This document shows, in pieces, positions 54,444-63,347 of a DNA stretch of 64,000 nucleotides. Below the pieces are notes generated by a model. It was given only the letters and a program-made list of their open reading frames with translations, was not told the DNA's origin and searched no databases. Source of the DNA: Mariniflexile jejuense (GTDB taxonomy: Bacteria; Bacteroidota; Bacteroidia; Flavobacteriales; Flavobacteriaceae). Where the stretch lies: assembly GCF_042675665.1 (NCBI RefSeq), contig NZ_JBHTJI010000001.1, positions 2,232,001-2,296,000 of the forward strand, in the 5' to 3' direction. The position numbers and the translations under genes are program-made. Numbering within the stretch: the first letter of the stretch is position 1; each line of letters starts with the position of its first letter.

Positions 54444-55268
54444 TTACCAGTCTTTTTCAGTTTTTACTTTTGTGCCTTTTTGTTTTTCGGCATTTATTTT
54501 TTCTTGAACTTTTTGTTCTTGATTATTCATGGCTTCTAACAAGTTTTTAACCTGTTGTGGCGACATTTGTCCTTGACGTGGTTTTGGTTGTTGTTGCTTT
54601 TCCTTATCGTCACCTTTTCCTTTATCGTCTTTTTCATCTTTAGGCTTGCCTTTATCATCTTTTTTATCGTCGCCTTCCTTCTTGTCTTGATCTTTTTGGT
54701 CTTGATTTTTATCGTCCTTTTTATCGTCGCCTTCTTTCTTGTCTTGGTCTTTTTTATCGTCCTTCTTATCCTTGTCTTTGTCGTCTTTATTTTGGTCGTC
54801 TTTGTCTTTTTGTTTTTCGGCACAAATTTTTGCTAAACCTAAATTGTAACGTGTTTCATTATCGGTAGGGTCGTTTCTTAAGGCACTTTTATAAGCTTCA
54901 ACAGCTTCTTTACACTTTTTGTTTTGCATAAGCACATTGCCAATATTATGGTATGCTTTGTGCTTTTCGGTTTTTGAAGTCGCTATTTTAGCCGCTTGAT
55001 CTAAACGGTAAATAGCTTCATCTAAACTACCTTTTTTTATATATGAATTTCCTAAATTATAAATTCCTGCAACAGATGTTGATTGTTCTGAAATGGCTTT
55101 TCGGTATTCCTTTTCAGCGGCAACAAAATCATCTTCATCAATTAAATTATTAGCTTCATACACATAGTTATTAGCTTTTTTTGCAGCCTGTAATGCTTCT
55201 TTATCTTTCTCTTGTGAAAAAGAAAAAATGCTTGTAAATGTGATTATGAATAATGCTAAATGTTTCAT
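54444..55268 (-). CDS. batC: BatC-like TPR protein with long Lys/Asp-rich tail
   Basis: 274 residues. Signal peptide (LFIITFTSIFSFSQ) and three TPR units (about 30-145; AGIYNLGNSYIKKGSLDEAIYRLDQAA) are followed by a low-complexity tail of Lys, Asp, Glu and Gln (about 148-235) with an internal repeat of the type KKEGDDKKDD. The end is PQQVKNLLEAMNNQEQKVQEK, as in other Bat-operon TPR proteins. Probably periplasmic and part of the Bat complex. The repeated DNA is described separately. Confidence 0.85.
   Translation of the reverse strand: MKHLALFIITFTSIFSFSQEKDKEALQAAKKANNYVYEANNLIDEDDFVAAEKEYRKAISEQSTSVAGIYNLGNSYIKKGSLDEAIYRLDQAAKIATSKTEKHKAYHNIGNVLMQNKKCKEAVEAYKSALRNDPTDNETRYNLGLAKICAEKQKDKDDQNKDDKDKDKKDDKKDQDKKEGDDKKDDKNQDQKDQDKKEGDDKKDDKGKPKDEKDDKGKGDDKEKQQQPKPRQGQMSPQQVKNLLEAMNNQEQKVQEKINAEKQKGTKVKTEKDW
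54661..54753. repeat. 57-bp tandem repeat inside batC
   Basis: A 36-bp block at 54661-54696 recurs at 54718-54753 with two differences, 57 bp (19 codons) apart. Both encode DQDKKEGDDKKD-type residues. The unit is a multiple of three, so copy-number change would keep the reading frame. Confidence 0.65.
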
Positions 55269-55363
55269 TTTTTTAGTTCTTTATTCGACTTATAAATATA
55301 TAAAACCTAGCAACCGGTTATAGTTAAAGGTTTTATAAAAATTAAACGACGCTTTCACGGGAA

Positions 55364-56401
55364 TTATAAATTTTCGTTAAATAAATTCAATCTTTTTAAC
55401 CATGCTGTTTTTCGGTCTAATAAGAAAATATCTAACAACAAGAAAAATATTGCAAAGCCTAAAAACCATTGAAATTGGTCTTTAAAATCGGCATATTCTT
55501 TAGTTTCAAATTCTTTCTTATCCATGCCATTTAAAATATCGCCTATTTGCTTAACTACATCGTTGGTGTTTCTTCCGTTTAAATAAACACCATTAGCTTC
55601 AGCGGCAATGTTTTTTAATGTTTCTTCATCCAAGCGTGTAATTACGGTTTCGCCTTGACTATCTTTTTTATAATTTAAAACAATACCATTGCGTTTTTCT
55701 GGTATTGGACCGCCTTTTACATCGCCAACGCCAATGGTAAAAATGCGAATACCCGCTTCATTTGCTTCTTCAGCTATGGCTGTAGCTTCTTCACTATGGT
55801 CTTCACCATCGGAAATTATAATGAGAATTCTGTTGGTTTGCTCTTCATCATCAAAATAGGTTGTGGCTAATTTGATTGCTTCATTAATTGCTGTTCCTTG
55901 TGAAGATAGCATATCGGTATTCATACTTTGAAGAAACATTTTTGCAGAACCATAATCGGTTGTTATAGGCAATTGCGGAAATGCTTTTCCTGCGTAAGCA
56001 ATAATACCTACGCGGTCGCTTGCTAAATTATTAATGATTTGAGTTACCAATTGTTTTGCTTTATCCAATCGGTTTGGTGCAATGTCTTCAGCTAACATAC
56101 TTTTTGAAACATCGACAGCAAATACAATATCAACGCCTTCGCGCTTAACGGTTTCTAATTTTGTACCAATTTTAGGATTTACTAAGGCAATTGCTATACA
56201 TGCAAATGCTAAACATAACACGCCAATTTTCAAAACTGACTTAAATAATGATGCATTTGGACTTAGCCTTTTAAGCAAAGATTTATCGGCAAATTTGCGT
56301 TGGGTACGATGTTTCCAAAATTGAAGCATCAAAAATATTAGGATTATTACTGGAATAACACCTAATACCCAAAACCATATTTTTTCGTCTAATTGATACA
56401 T
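55364..56401 (-). CDS. batB: BatB, von Willebrand factor A domain protein
   Basis: 345 residues: two N-terminal membrane segments (about 9-28 and 58-76), a VWA domain (about 90-290) with the metal-adhesion motif DVSKS (VFAVDVSKSMLAED), and a C-terminal membrane segment (FLGFAIFFLLLDIFLL). Closely related to BatA upstream. Inner-membrane anchored with the VWA domain outside. The genes are 101 bp apart. Confidence 0.92.
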   Translation of the reverse strand: MYQLDEKIWFWVLGVIPVIILIFLMLQFWKHRTQRKFADKSLLKRLSPNASLFKSVLKIGVLCLAFACIAIALVNPKIGTKLETVKREGVDIVFAVDVSKSMLAEDIAPNRLDKAKQLVTQIINNLASDRVGIIAYAGKAFPQLPITTDYGSAKMFLQSMNTDMLSSQGTAINEAIKLATTYFDDEEQTNRILIIISDGEDHSEEATAIAEEANEAGIRIFTIGVGDVKGGPIPEKRNGIVLNYKKDSQGETVITRLDEETLKNIAAEANGVYLNGRNTNDVVKQIGDILNGMDKKEFETKEYADFKDQFQWFLGFAIFFLLLDIFLLDRKTAWLKRLNLFNENL

Positions 56402-56465
56402 TAATTGTTTATTTGTTTGTCGTGGCGTTATTTAATTGTTTTACCACGAATTCACTAATATATAA

Positions 56466-56494
56466 ATAGGTCTCGACTGTCGTCGACCCGACAT
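56466..56494. repeat. GC-richer palindromic segment between batA and batB
   Basis: TCGACTGTCGTCGA (a 5-bp stem with TGTC loop) is embedded in AGGTCTCGACTGTCGTCGAC and CCGACATA. It is clearly richer in G and C than the 101-bp AT-rich spacer around it. It looks like a remnant of a dispersed repeat; it has no recognised function. Confidence 0.4.
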
Positions 56495-56502
56495 ACTTCC
56501 TT

Positions 56503-57510
56503 CTAAATAAAACTTCTAAAAAGTGTGTTTCTTAGTAAAAATTCTATCAGTAATAATAAACCTGCTAATAATACTAGGGGTCTAAACTTTTCTTGATGAT
56601 TGTAATATTTAAATTCCTCTACATCTGTTTTTTCAAGCTTATTAATTTCACTATATATTTCTTCAAGCTTTTTATTATTGGTTGCTCTAAAATATTTTCC
56701 ACCTGTAACTGCAGCAATTTCTTTAAGTAAAACCTCATCAATTTCTACTTGCACGCGTGCATATTGGAAACCACCAGTTCGTGGGTCTAAAGCCACTGGC
56801 GATAGCGCCATACCATTTGTACCTAAACCTATTGTATATGTTTTAATACCATATTCTATAGCTAATTCACTGGCTATTTTAGGGTCTATAAAACCTGTAT
56901 TGTTTACACCATCTGTTAGTAAAATAATTACTTTACTTTTTGCTTTACTGTCTTTTAAACGGTTTACAGCAGTTGCCAAACCCATTCCTACTGCTGTTCC
57001 TCCTTCAATAATGGTATTGTATTGAATGTCTTTTAACGAACGTAACACGATAGATTTATCGCTCGTTACTGGCGTTCTTGTATAACTTTCACCTGCATAT
57101 TCTACTAAACCTATTCTATCGTTTGGCCTGCCTTTTATAAATTCTGCCGCAACATTTTTTAAAGCTTCCAATCTATTTGGTGATAAATCTTTAGCCAACA
57201 TACTTGCTGAAACATCAATTGCCATAACAATATCAATACCGCGTGTAGTTTTTGTTTTTGAAGAAACATCAACCGTTTGTGGTCTTGCTAATGCCGTTAT
57301 AAGTAAAGCTATTGCCAACAATCGTAAAATAAACAAGCCGTGTTTTAATTTTGGCAATACTGAACTGGTTAATTTAAAACCTTTTAAACTGGATATTTTA
57401 AGTTCTGCAGTTTGTTTTTTGTGTTTAAATAAATACCATACAATAGCAATTGGAAGCACTAAAAGTGCCCAAAACCATTGTTTATTTACAAACTCTACGC
57501 CTTCAAACAT
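56503..57510 (-). CDS. batA: BatA, von Willebrand factor A domain protein
   Basis: 335 residues: N-terminal membrane segments (about 10-28 and 58-78), a VWA domain (about 88-290) with MIDAS motif DVSAS (MAIDVSASMLAKD) and Thr/Asp positions in ILLTDGVNNTG, and a C-terminal membrane segment. Its start overlaps the stop of the preceding gene by 1 bp, showing translational coupling. Confidence 0.93.
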   Translation of the reverse strand: MFEGVEFVNKQWFWALLVLPIAIVWYLFKHKKQTAELKISSLKGFKLTSSVLPKLKHGLFILRLLAIALLITALARPQTVDVSSKTKTTRGIDIVMAIDVSASMLAKDLSPNRLEALKNVAAEFIKGRPNDRIGLVEYAGESYTRTPVTSDKSIVLRSLKDIQYNTIIEGGTAVGMGLATAVNRLKDSKAKSKVIILLTDGVNNTGFIDPKIASELAIEYGIKTYTIGLGTNGMALSPVALDPRTGGFQYARVQVEIDEVLLKEIAAVTGGKYFRATNNKKLEEIYSEINKLEKTDVEEFKYYNHQEKFRPLVLLAGLLLLIEFLLRNTLFRSFI

Positions 57511-59141
57511 TATTCTTCTGCTTTTTTAAGTTCTACTGAATTTAAAATACGCTCAATAATCTGTTTAGAATAGATGTTATCTTGTTTCCAAACCATTGAA
57601 ATTCTTTGCAAAATATTATCGGCAGAAAAATGCAGAACAACATATTCTCCCTTTATAGTTTCTGCCTTATTAGGCTCAGGTAAATCCACTGAACCATAGG
57701 TTTTTAAACCTTCGGCACCATTAGGTGTTACAAATTTTTCACTTTTTACAACAATATTTGTTGCTCCAGCTTGTTCAAGCTTTTTAAGTGCTTCTTCTTG
57801 TGCTAATTTCAAATCAATATTTTCCTTTGAAACATTTTGTTTTGCTCTAATATTTGTGACGTCAATAACAAAAAAGTCAATCATACTACCGTAATAAAAG
57901 CTTGTTATTGTTGCCTTTTCGTTTTCTGAACTTCCATTCAAATCACGCGTTAAAACTTTTGGTGTAGAAATAGTAACGGGTGGAAAACCATATTCGCTGG
58001 TTACCCATTCGCCTTCTAAAAGCTCTACGCTATCGTGCCCAATAATGGTATCTTTTACATAGTTGAAACCATATTTTAAACCAAAACCAACAAATGTTGC
58101 CATTAATAAAAACAGACCAATTACTACGGTAATGATTATTTTTTTACGTTTCTTTTTACGTTCTAAAGTTTCACGGTAAGCTTCATCTAAAAGCTTTTCT
58201 TCTTCGGTTGGTTCTGGAAGTGCTTCTTTAACGTGGTCAATTTCAATGTCAATGGTATTTCTATCCATTTTAGCAAGCTCTACATCAACGCCAGATTTTG
58301 CAAATTTTACTAAATCGGCACGCTTTAAAATACTTTCTAAGTTTCTAATATCTTCTTTACTCAATTCAATTTGATTGCCTTCTTTTAGTAAATGAAGTCT
58401 ACTAATAAGCTCGTCTGTTGTACTTTCTAAAGCACGGTCATATACTTTTTCGTCTAGATATTTACGGATGATGAAGGTTAACTCAGAGTAATATTCTTTG
58501 ATAGAATCGGTTTGCAAATAATGACTTTCATCCAGCTTTTTTAAAGCTAACTTCGCACGATCGTAAGGCGGTAAAAGGGCTATTTCTTCTTCTTCAGTTA
58601 ATGGTTTTTTTCGCCAAATAAACCAATACATTAAAAAACCAACGATGCCTAGTATTAAAAGTGTTAGTAATAGATATTTCCACCAATCGCTACCTTGTTT
58701 TTTAACTTCAATAATGGGTTTTATATCGTAAAGTCCTTGTTTTGTGGTATCAATAACCACATTATTTACCTCAACTTTTAACGAATCGGTAAAAAATGTT
58801 TTATCGCCAATAATAATTTTTTGCCTTGGAATTGTGTATTTACCAGAATCGAATTGGGTTAACCCATATTTTTTTATAAGGTTGTATTTATCGTTCTTTT
58901 TAATGGTATCAACAGCATAAGATTCTATCATTTCTAGTGGTGAAAATGTTTGCCCTTCGGGGAAAACCACCAAGCTATTGGCTTTGGCCTCTACTTCAAT
59001 TTTATAGGTAATTTGTGCGCCAATTTTGATTTTTGTTGAATCGATAGAGGTTTTTACTTGAGAAAATGAGAAGCAAGATGAAAGAACAAAAACGAAAGTA
59101 AAAAAGACCGAAGACCGAAGACCAAAGACCATCGTTTTCAT
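57510..59141 (-). CDS. Bat-operon membrane protein, BatD-like N-terminus
   Basis: About 543 residues from ATG 59141 (MKTMVFGLRSSVFF). Longer in-frame starts run back into repetitive spacer and the DUF58 gene, so I reject them. Signal peptide ends SCFSFSQ. An Ig-like BatD-type domain (STKIKIGAQITYKIEV) and a membrane segment (WKYLLLTLLILGIVGFLMYWF) follow, then a cytoplasmic helical region (LPPYDRAKLALKKLDE...YYSELTFIIRKYLDEKV). A second membrane segment and a C-terminal soluble domain (LLEGEWVTSEYGFPPVTIS) end the protein. It is regularly found between DUF58 and batA genes; precise role unknown. Confidence 0.82.
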   Translation of the reverse strand: MKTMVFGLRSSVFFTFVFVLSSCFSFSQVKTSIDSTKIKIGAQITYKIEVEAKANSLVVFPEGQTFSPLEMIESYAVDTIKKNDKYNLIKKYGLTQFDSGKYTIPRQKIIIGDKTFFTDSLKVEVNNVVIDTTKQGLYDIKPIIEVKKQGSDWWKYLLLTLLILGIVGFLMYWFIWRKKPLTEEEEIALLPPYDRAKLALKKLDESHYLQTDSIKEYYSELTFIIRKYLDEKVYDRALESTTDELISRLHLLKEGNQIELSKEDIRNLESILKRADLVKFAKSGVDVELAKMDRNTIDIEIDHVKEALPEPTEEEKLLDEAYRETLERKKKRKKIIITVVIGLFLLMATFVGFGLKYGFNYVKDTIIGHDSVELLEGEWVTSEYGFPPVTISTPKVLTRDLNGSSENEKATITSFYYGSMIDFFVIDVTNIRAKQNVSKENIDLKLAQEEALKKLEQAGATNIVVKSEKFVTPNGAEGLKTYGSVDLPEPNKAETIKGEYVVLHFSADNILQRISMVWKQDNIYSKQIIERILNSVELKKAEE

Positions 59142-59170
59142 ATTCATAACTCGTAATTCGTAATTCATAA
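59109..59170. repeat. Tandem short repeats at the start of the BatD-like gene
   Basis: GAAGACC units (59110-59131, in the signal-peptide codons) and units of the form CGTAATTC / CATAACTC (59141-59170) are repeated head to tail. They look like replication-slippage products and make the start codon uncertain. Confidence 0.45.
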
Positions 59171-59175
59171 CTTGT

Positions 59176-60042
59176 TTATCCTCTTCTTTTAAAATAGCCC
59201 AATAGTTTCTTAACATAGCTTTCATCAACTCTGCAATCAATACTTCCTGCACCCGATTTATTGAAGCTTTCTTTGTAATAATCTACTTTTTCTTGGTAAA
59301 ACTTACCATAATTTAAACGTACTTTTTTTGATGCTGTGTTTACCAGCATCAACTCGCCCGTTTCTTCATCTTGCATTTGAACAAGACCTAAATTTGGAAT
59401 TTCCTCTTCACGTTTGTCATATACTCGAATACCTGTAACATCGTGCTTACCTGAAACAATTTTCATGGTTTGATGGTAATCGTCTGCAATAAAATCAGAC
59501 AGTACAAACACAATCGCTTTTTTCTTCATCACGTTTTGCATGAATTTTAAAGCTTCGGCTAAATTGGTTTGTTTGCTTTCTGGTTCAAATTCTATCAACT
59601 CGCGAATAATACGAAGTACATGCGAGCGTCCTTTTTTTGGTGGAATATAAAGTTCAACCTTATCGGAAAAAAGAATTAAACCTATTTTATCGTTATTTTG
59701 TGTTGCCGAAAATGCTAAGGTTGCAGCTATTTCGGTAACTACCTCATTTTTAAATTGTTGTTCAGTACCAAATAATTCAGAACCCGAAACATCAACCATA
59801 AGCATCATGGTAAGCTCGCGTTCTTCTTCAAAAACTTTTACAAAAGGTTCGTTGTAACGTGCTGTAACGTTCCAATCGATATTTCTAACATCATCACCAA
59901 ATTGGTACTGGCGAACTTCACTAAAAGTCATACCTTTCCCTTTGAAGGTAGAATGGTATTCGCCTCCAAAAATATGATCAGACAAACGACGTGTCTTGAT
60001 TTCTATTTTTCGTACTTTTTTTAGTAATTCTTTAGTATCCAT
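59176..60042 (-). CDS. DUF58 domain-containing protein
   Basis: 288 residues, soluble. The N-terminal conserved block GGEYHSTFKGKGMTFSEVRQYQFGDDVRNIDWNVTAR is the DUF58 signature. It is followed by a degenerate VWA-like fold with MLMVDVSGSELFG. It always pairs with MoxR ATPases, which are thought to act as chaperones on it. Second gene of the Bat operon. Confidence 0.94.
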   Translation of the reverse strand: MDTKELLKKVRKIEIKTRRLSDHIFGGEYHSTFKGKGMTFSEVRQYQFGDDVRNIDWNVTARYNEPFVKVFEEERELTMMLMVDVSGSELFGTEQQFKNEVVTEIAATLAFSATQNNDKIGLILFSDKVELYIPPKKGRSHVLRIIRELIEFEPESKQTNLAEALKFMQNVMKKKAIVFVLSDFIADDYHQTMKIVSGKHDVTGIRVYDKREEEIPNLGLVQMQDEETGELMLVNTASKKVRLNYGKFYQEKVDYYKESFNKSGAGSIDCRVDESYVKKLLGYFKRRG

Positions 60043-60089
60043 TTTTCAATTGTCTATTGAATATTTTTATTGATTAATTTTCACTTAAT

Positions 60090-60118
60090 AATCAATTGTC
60101 AATTATCAATTGTCAATT
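60090..60118. repeat. CAATTGTC/CAATTATC short repeats between moxR and DUF58 gene
   Basis: The 76-bp spacer ends with head-to-tail variants of TCAATTGTCAATTA. Similar text occurs after the DUF4286 gene (22058-22072, TCAATTATCAAT). Non-coding. Confidence 0.4.
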
Positions 60119-61123
60119 TTAAGGTACTTCTATTTCGTTTACTATTTTGTTGATGATGTCTACCGACGTTACATTTTCAGCTTCCGCTTCATAAGTAATG
60201 CCAATTCTGTGTCTTAATACATCATAAACTACGGCACGAACATCTTCTGGAATTACATAACCCCGACGTTTAATGAACGCATAACATTTTGCTGCAGTAG
60301 CTAAATTGATACTTCCACGAGGCGATGCGCCAAAAGAAATAAGTGGTTTTAAATCGGCAAGTTTGTATTTTTCTGGGTAACGTGTTGCAAAAATAATATC
60401 GAGAATGTATTTTTCAATTTTCTCGTCCATATACACCTCACGAACAGCAGATTGTGCTTTCAAAATTTGTTCAACGGAAACAACTGCATTTACTTTATCC
60501 CAAGCGCCTTTCATGTTTGCGCGCATAATTAATTGTTCTTCGGCTATTTTTGGGTAATCAATTACTGTTTTAAGCATAAAACGGTCTACTTGCGCTTCTG
60601 GCAATGGATAGGTTCCTTCTTGCTCTACTGGGTTTTGGGTTGCCATTACTAAAAATGGTTTGTCCAATTTAAAAGTTTCATCACCAATGGTTACCTGCTT
60701 TTCTTGCATTGCCTCAAGTAATGCCGATTGCACTTTTGCTGGTGCACGGTTAATCTCATCTGCCAACACAAAGTTTGCAAAAATTGGTCCTTTCTTGATG
60801 GAGAAATCGTTAACCTTCATGTTGTAAATTAATGTACCGGTTACATCGGCAGGTAATAAATCGGGGGTAAATTGTATTCTGCTAAAGCTACCATCAACCG
60901 CTTGTGCCAAGGTATTTATAGCTAAGGTTTTTGCTAAACCAGGAACACCTTCAAGTAAAATATGTCCTTGACCAAGCAAACCTATAAGCAAACGTTCAAC
61001 CATGTGTTTTTGACCAACAATAACCTTGTTCATCTCAAGCATTAGTAAATCAACAAAAGCACTCTCTCTTTCAATTTTCTCGTTAATTGTCTTAATATCA
61101 ATTGTACCAGTATCTTCCATCAT
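60119..61123 (-). CDS. moxR: MoxR family AAA+ ATPase
   Basis: 334 residues. Walker A is LEGVPGLAKTLA and Walker B is FVLADEINRAPAKVQSALLEAMQE. Sensor 1 is LVMATQNPVEQEGTYPLPEAQVDRF. The C-terminal lid domain has ISFGASPRGSINLA. Full length for the family. A cytosolic ATPase at the head of the Bat operon, probably driving assembly or metal loading of the VWA proteins encoded downstream. Confidence 0.95.
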   Translation of the reverse strand: MMEDTGTIDIKTINEKIERESAFVDLLMLEMNKVIVGQKHMVERLLIGLLGQGHILLEGVPGLAKTLAINTLAQAVDGSFSRIQFTPDLLPADVTGTLIYNMKVNDFSIKKGPIFANFVLADEINRAPAKVQSALLEAMQEKQVTIGDETFKLDKPFLVMATQNPVEQEGTYPLPEAQVDRFMLKTVIDYPKIAEEQLIMRANMKGAWDKVNAVVSVEQILKAQSAVREVYMDEKIEKYILDIIFATRYPEKYKLADLKPLISFGASPRGSINLATAAKCYAFIKRRGYVIPEDVRAVVYDVLRHRIGITYEAEAENVTSVDIINKIVNEIEVP

Positions 61124-61344
61124 GTTTTATTTTTAAAAGCCCGAATATAGTAAGCATATTTGAGGCATGCAAATTGTTAAAATTTTTCTTTGAACGCTGT
61201 TAAATATTGGTTAAAATAATTTGGATTTCCCGTTAATAATAGGTTAAAAATAGCGTTTAATAAAACTATAACTACCACTTTTTTAATATTAAAACAAGTT
61301 TTAAGTATTTTTATACATAATTAAAATAATAAGATTAAAATATA

Positions 61345-62097
61345 ATGACAAAAACAGCCTTAATTACTGGTGCTACAAGTGGTATTGGTCATGCTACAGC
61401 TTATGAATTTGCAAAACATGGTATCAATTTGGTTTTATGTGGCAGACGCTTAGATAGGCTTAATACCATTAAAGAAGCTTTAGAAAAGCTAACCAATGTG
61501 CATATATTAAATTTTGATGTTAAAGATAAAACAGAAACGTTTAAAGCCATCAAATCGATACCTGAAGGTTTTAAAACTATAGATATTTTAATAAACAATG
61601 CAGGAAATGCACATGGTTTAGACCCTATAAACGAAGGTGATATTGACGATTGGGATGCCATGATGGATATAAATGTAAAAGGGTTGCTGTACGTAAGTAA
61701 AGCTATTATACCCCAAATGACCGAACGAAAATCTGGTCACATCATCAATATTGGCTCATCGGCAGGCAAGCAAGTTTACCCTAACGGAAATGTATATTGT
61801 GCTAGTAAACATGCGGTATTAGCAATTACTGAAGGCATGCGTATTGATTTAAATCCGTTTGGAATAAAAGTTGGTGCTATTAGTCCTGGCTTGGTACAAA
61901 CTGAATTTTCGCAAGTACGTTTTAAAGGCGATAAAAAAGCTGATGCTGTTTACCAAGGTTTTGATGCGCTACAAGCTGAAGATATTGCAGAAATTATATA
62001 CTTTGTTGTGTCGCGACCAAACCATGTAAATATTGCAGATTTATTAGTGTTTCCAACGGCGCAGGCTAACGCTTTTACGTTGAAAAAAAATAGTTAA
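61345..62097 (+). CDS. Short-chain dehydrogenase/reductase, SDR family (YdfG-like)
   Basis: 250 residues. The NADP-binding motif is TGATSGIGHATAYEF, followed by NNAGNAHGL. The catalytic Ser is in NIGSSAGKQ, and Tyr and Lys are in YCASKHAV. Sequence layout matches the YdfG group of L-serine/3-hydroxy acid dehydrogenases. Substrate not certain. Divergent from moxR with 221 bp between, and 39 bp upstream of the AlbA_2 gene. Confidence 0.92.
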   Translation: MTKTALITGATSGIGHATAYEFAKHGINLVLCGRRLDRLNTIKEALEKLTNVHILNFDVKDKTETFKAIKSIPEGFKTIDILINNAGNAHGLDPINEGDIDDWDAMMDINVKGLLYVSKAIIPQMTERKSGHIINIGSSAGKQVYPNGNVYCASKHAVLAITEGMRIDLNPFGIKVGAISPGLVQTEFSQVRFKGDKKADAVYQGFDALQAEDIAEIIYFVVSRPNHVNIADLLVFPTAQANAFTLKKNS

Positions 62098-62135
62098 CAC
62101 AAACCTTAAGATTTTCACCTTAGCGGAAACAAAAA

Positions 62136-63269
62136 ATGATCAACAAACGCCTCCTCATAAAAAACTTATTATCGCATAACGATGAAAACAGCTTTTATGA
62201 TAAAAAGCGTAAGATTGATATCAGTTTTAAAGAAGGAAAAGCGAAGTTTTTAAAACACATTTGTGCCCTTTCAAACAGCAACCCAAAAAACAATTCCTAT
62301 ATTGTTATTGGCGTTGAAGATGTTGATAATGATATAGTTGGTGTCGATTTTTTTGACGATAGTAAAATTCAAAACCTCATCAATGCCTATTTAACCAATC
62401 CGCCTATTGTTCAATACGAAAACATTCCATTTCCGCATCTACCAGACCATAAAGTTGTTGGTCTAGTTACCATTCGCCCAACAGGAAAAATTACATCGTT
62501 ACGTAAAAACATTTGGAAATATTATGGCGGTTCGGTGTTTTTTAGAGATGGTAGCATGAGTATGCCAAAAGTATTTGATATTGAAATAAAAGACATCAAT
62601 TCTAAAATTGTTGAAGCTATTGAAAACAATTCGCAAAACAATATTGAACATACACTAAAAGGTGTTTTCGATTTTATGAATAACCGAAAAGACTATAACC
62701 CAAAATACAAGGTTTTTAAAGAATATTTTGTAGTATGTTGGGCAGGACAAAAAAAGGTTGTAAAACATGAAACCTTCTTTTCTAGAGTTGATATTGAATT
62801 AATTAACGAGCAAGTACGCTTGTTTTTTTCGGCTTTAGATGAAGTTGCCATTTTTATTGATGAAGATTCATTTAAAATTATTGAATATGTAAATCTTGGT
62901 TTTCAAAATTCTAATAAATATTATCAATTAGAGGAAACCATTATTAATTTTGAAAATAATGCGAACTACACTATTGAAACAAAACTATTATTTGAAGCAC
63001 CACAATACGATAAGAAAGTGCTTCATCACATATACAATACTACAAATGCCATTTTAGAAAAGCTTAAAAAAGGACAAACATTTACAAAAGCTGAAGAAGC
63101 AGATTTAAAAAATTTGCCTGTAACTTACCTTATTTGTTACCTCAATTTATTTCATGAAGCCATTGATAAACTAGAAGAAGCTAAATCCTATTTAAGAGCA
63201 TATAGTGATGAATTATACCACTTACATAAAGAGGCAATGCGTGTTTTAAGAAAGGTGAAATACAGTTAA
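62136..63269 (+). CDS. AlbA_2 (Schlafen-type divergent AAA) domain protein
   Basis: 377 residues, soluble. An N-terminal AlbA_2-like domain (about 15-150) has KEGKAKFLKHICALSNSN...SYIVIGVEDVDNDIVGVDFFD and VVGLVTIRPTGK. It is followed by a region not recognised, mainly alpha-beta (about 160-290), and a C-terminal helical bundle (LEKLKKGQTFTKAEEADLKNLP...LRAYSDELYHLHKEAM). AlbA_2 domains occur in regulators and nucleic-acid binding proteins, and some defence proteins. The usual HTH partner domain is not seen. Function unknown; SDR upstream may be co-transcribed. Confidence 0.75.
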   Translation: MINKRLLIKNLLSHNDENSFYDKKRKIDISFKEGKAKFLKHICALSNSNPKNNSYIVIGVEDVDNDIVGVDFFDDSKIQNLINAYLTNPPIVQYENIPFPHLPDHKVVGLVTIRPTGKITSLRKNIWKYYGGSVFFRDGSMSMPKVFDIEIKDINSKIVEAIENNSQNNIEHTLKGVFDFMNNRKDYNPKYKVFKEYFVVCWAGQKKVVKHETFFSRVDIELINEQVRLFFSALDEVAIFIDEDSFKIIEYVNLGFQNSNKYYQLEETIINFENNANYTIETKLLFEAPQYDKKVLHHIYNTTNAILEKLKKGQTFTKAEEADLKNLPVTYLICYLNLFHEAIDKLEEAKSYLRAYSDELYHLHKEAMRVLRKVKYS

Positions 63270-63333
63270 TCGAATTTTAAATTAATTTAACCTTAAAATA
63301 ACTTTAGTGCTTTTTTTCTCACGAAATAAAACA

Positions 63334-63341
63334 TATATTTG
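63334..63341 (+). promoter_or_regulatory. Promoter -7 box of the candidate small RNA
   Basis: TATATTTG is an exact TAnnTTTG match in the gap after the AlbA_2 gene. No protein-coding gene follows on this strand before the terminator at 63368-63416. A -33 TTTG is not evident. Confidence 0.5.
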
Positions 63342-63347
63342 TCTCGC

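Noticed and set aside
54555..54836. 93-codon hydrophobic frame opposite batC
   Set aside because: The strong Val/Leu/Phe run is simply the complement of Lys/Asp-rich codons in the batC tail.
59142..59252. Extended start of the BatD-like protein at 59252
   Set aside because: It would overlap the DUF58 gene by 77 bp and read through slippage-type spacer; a clear signal peptide begins at 59141.
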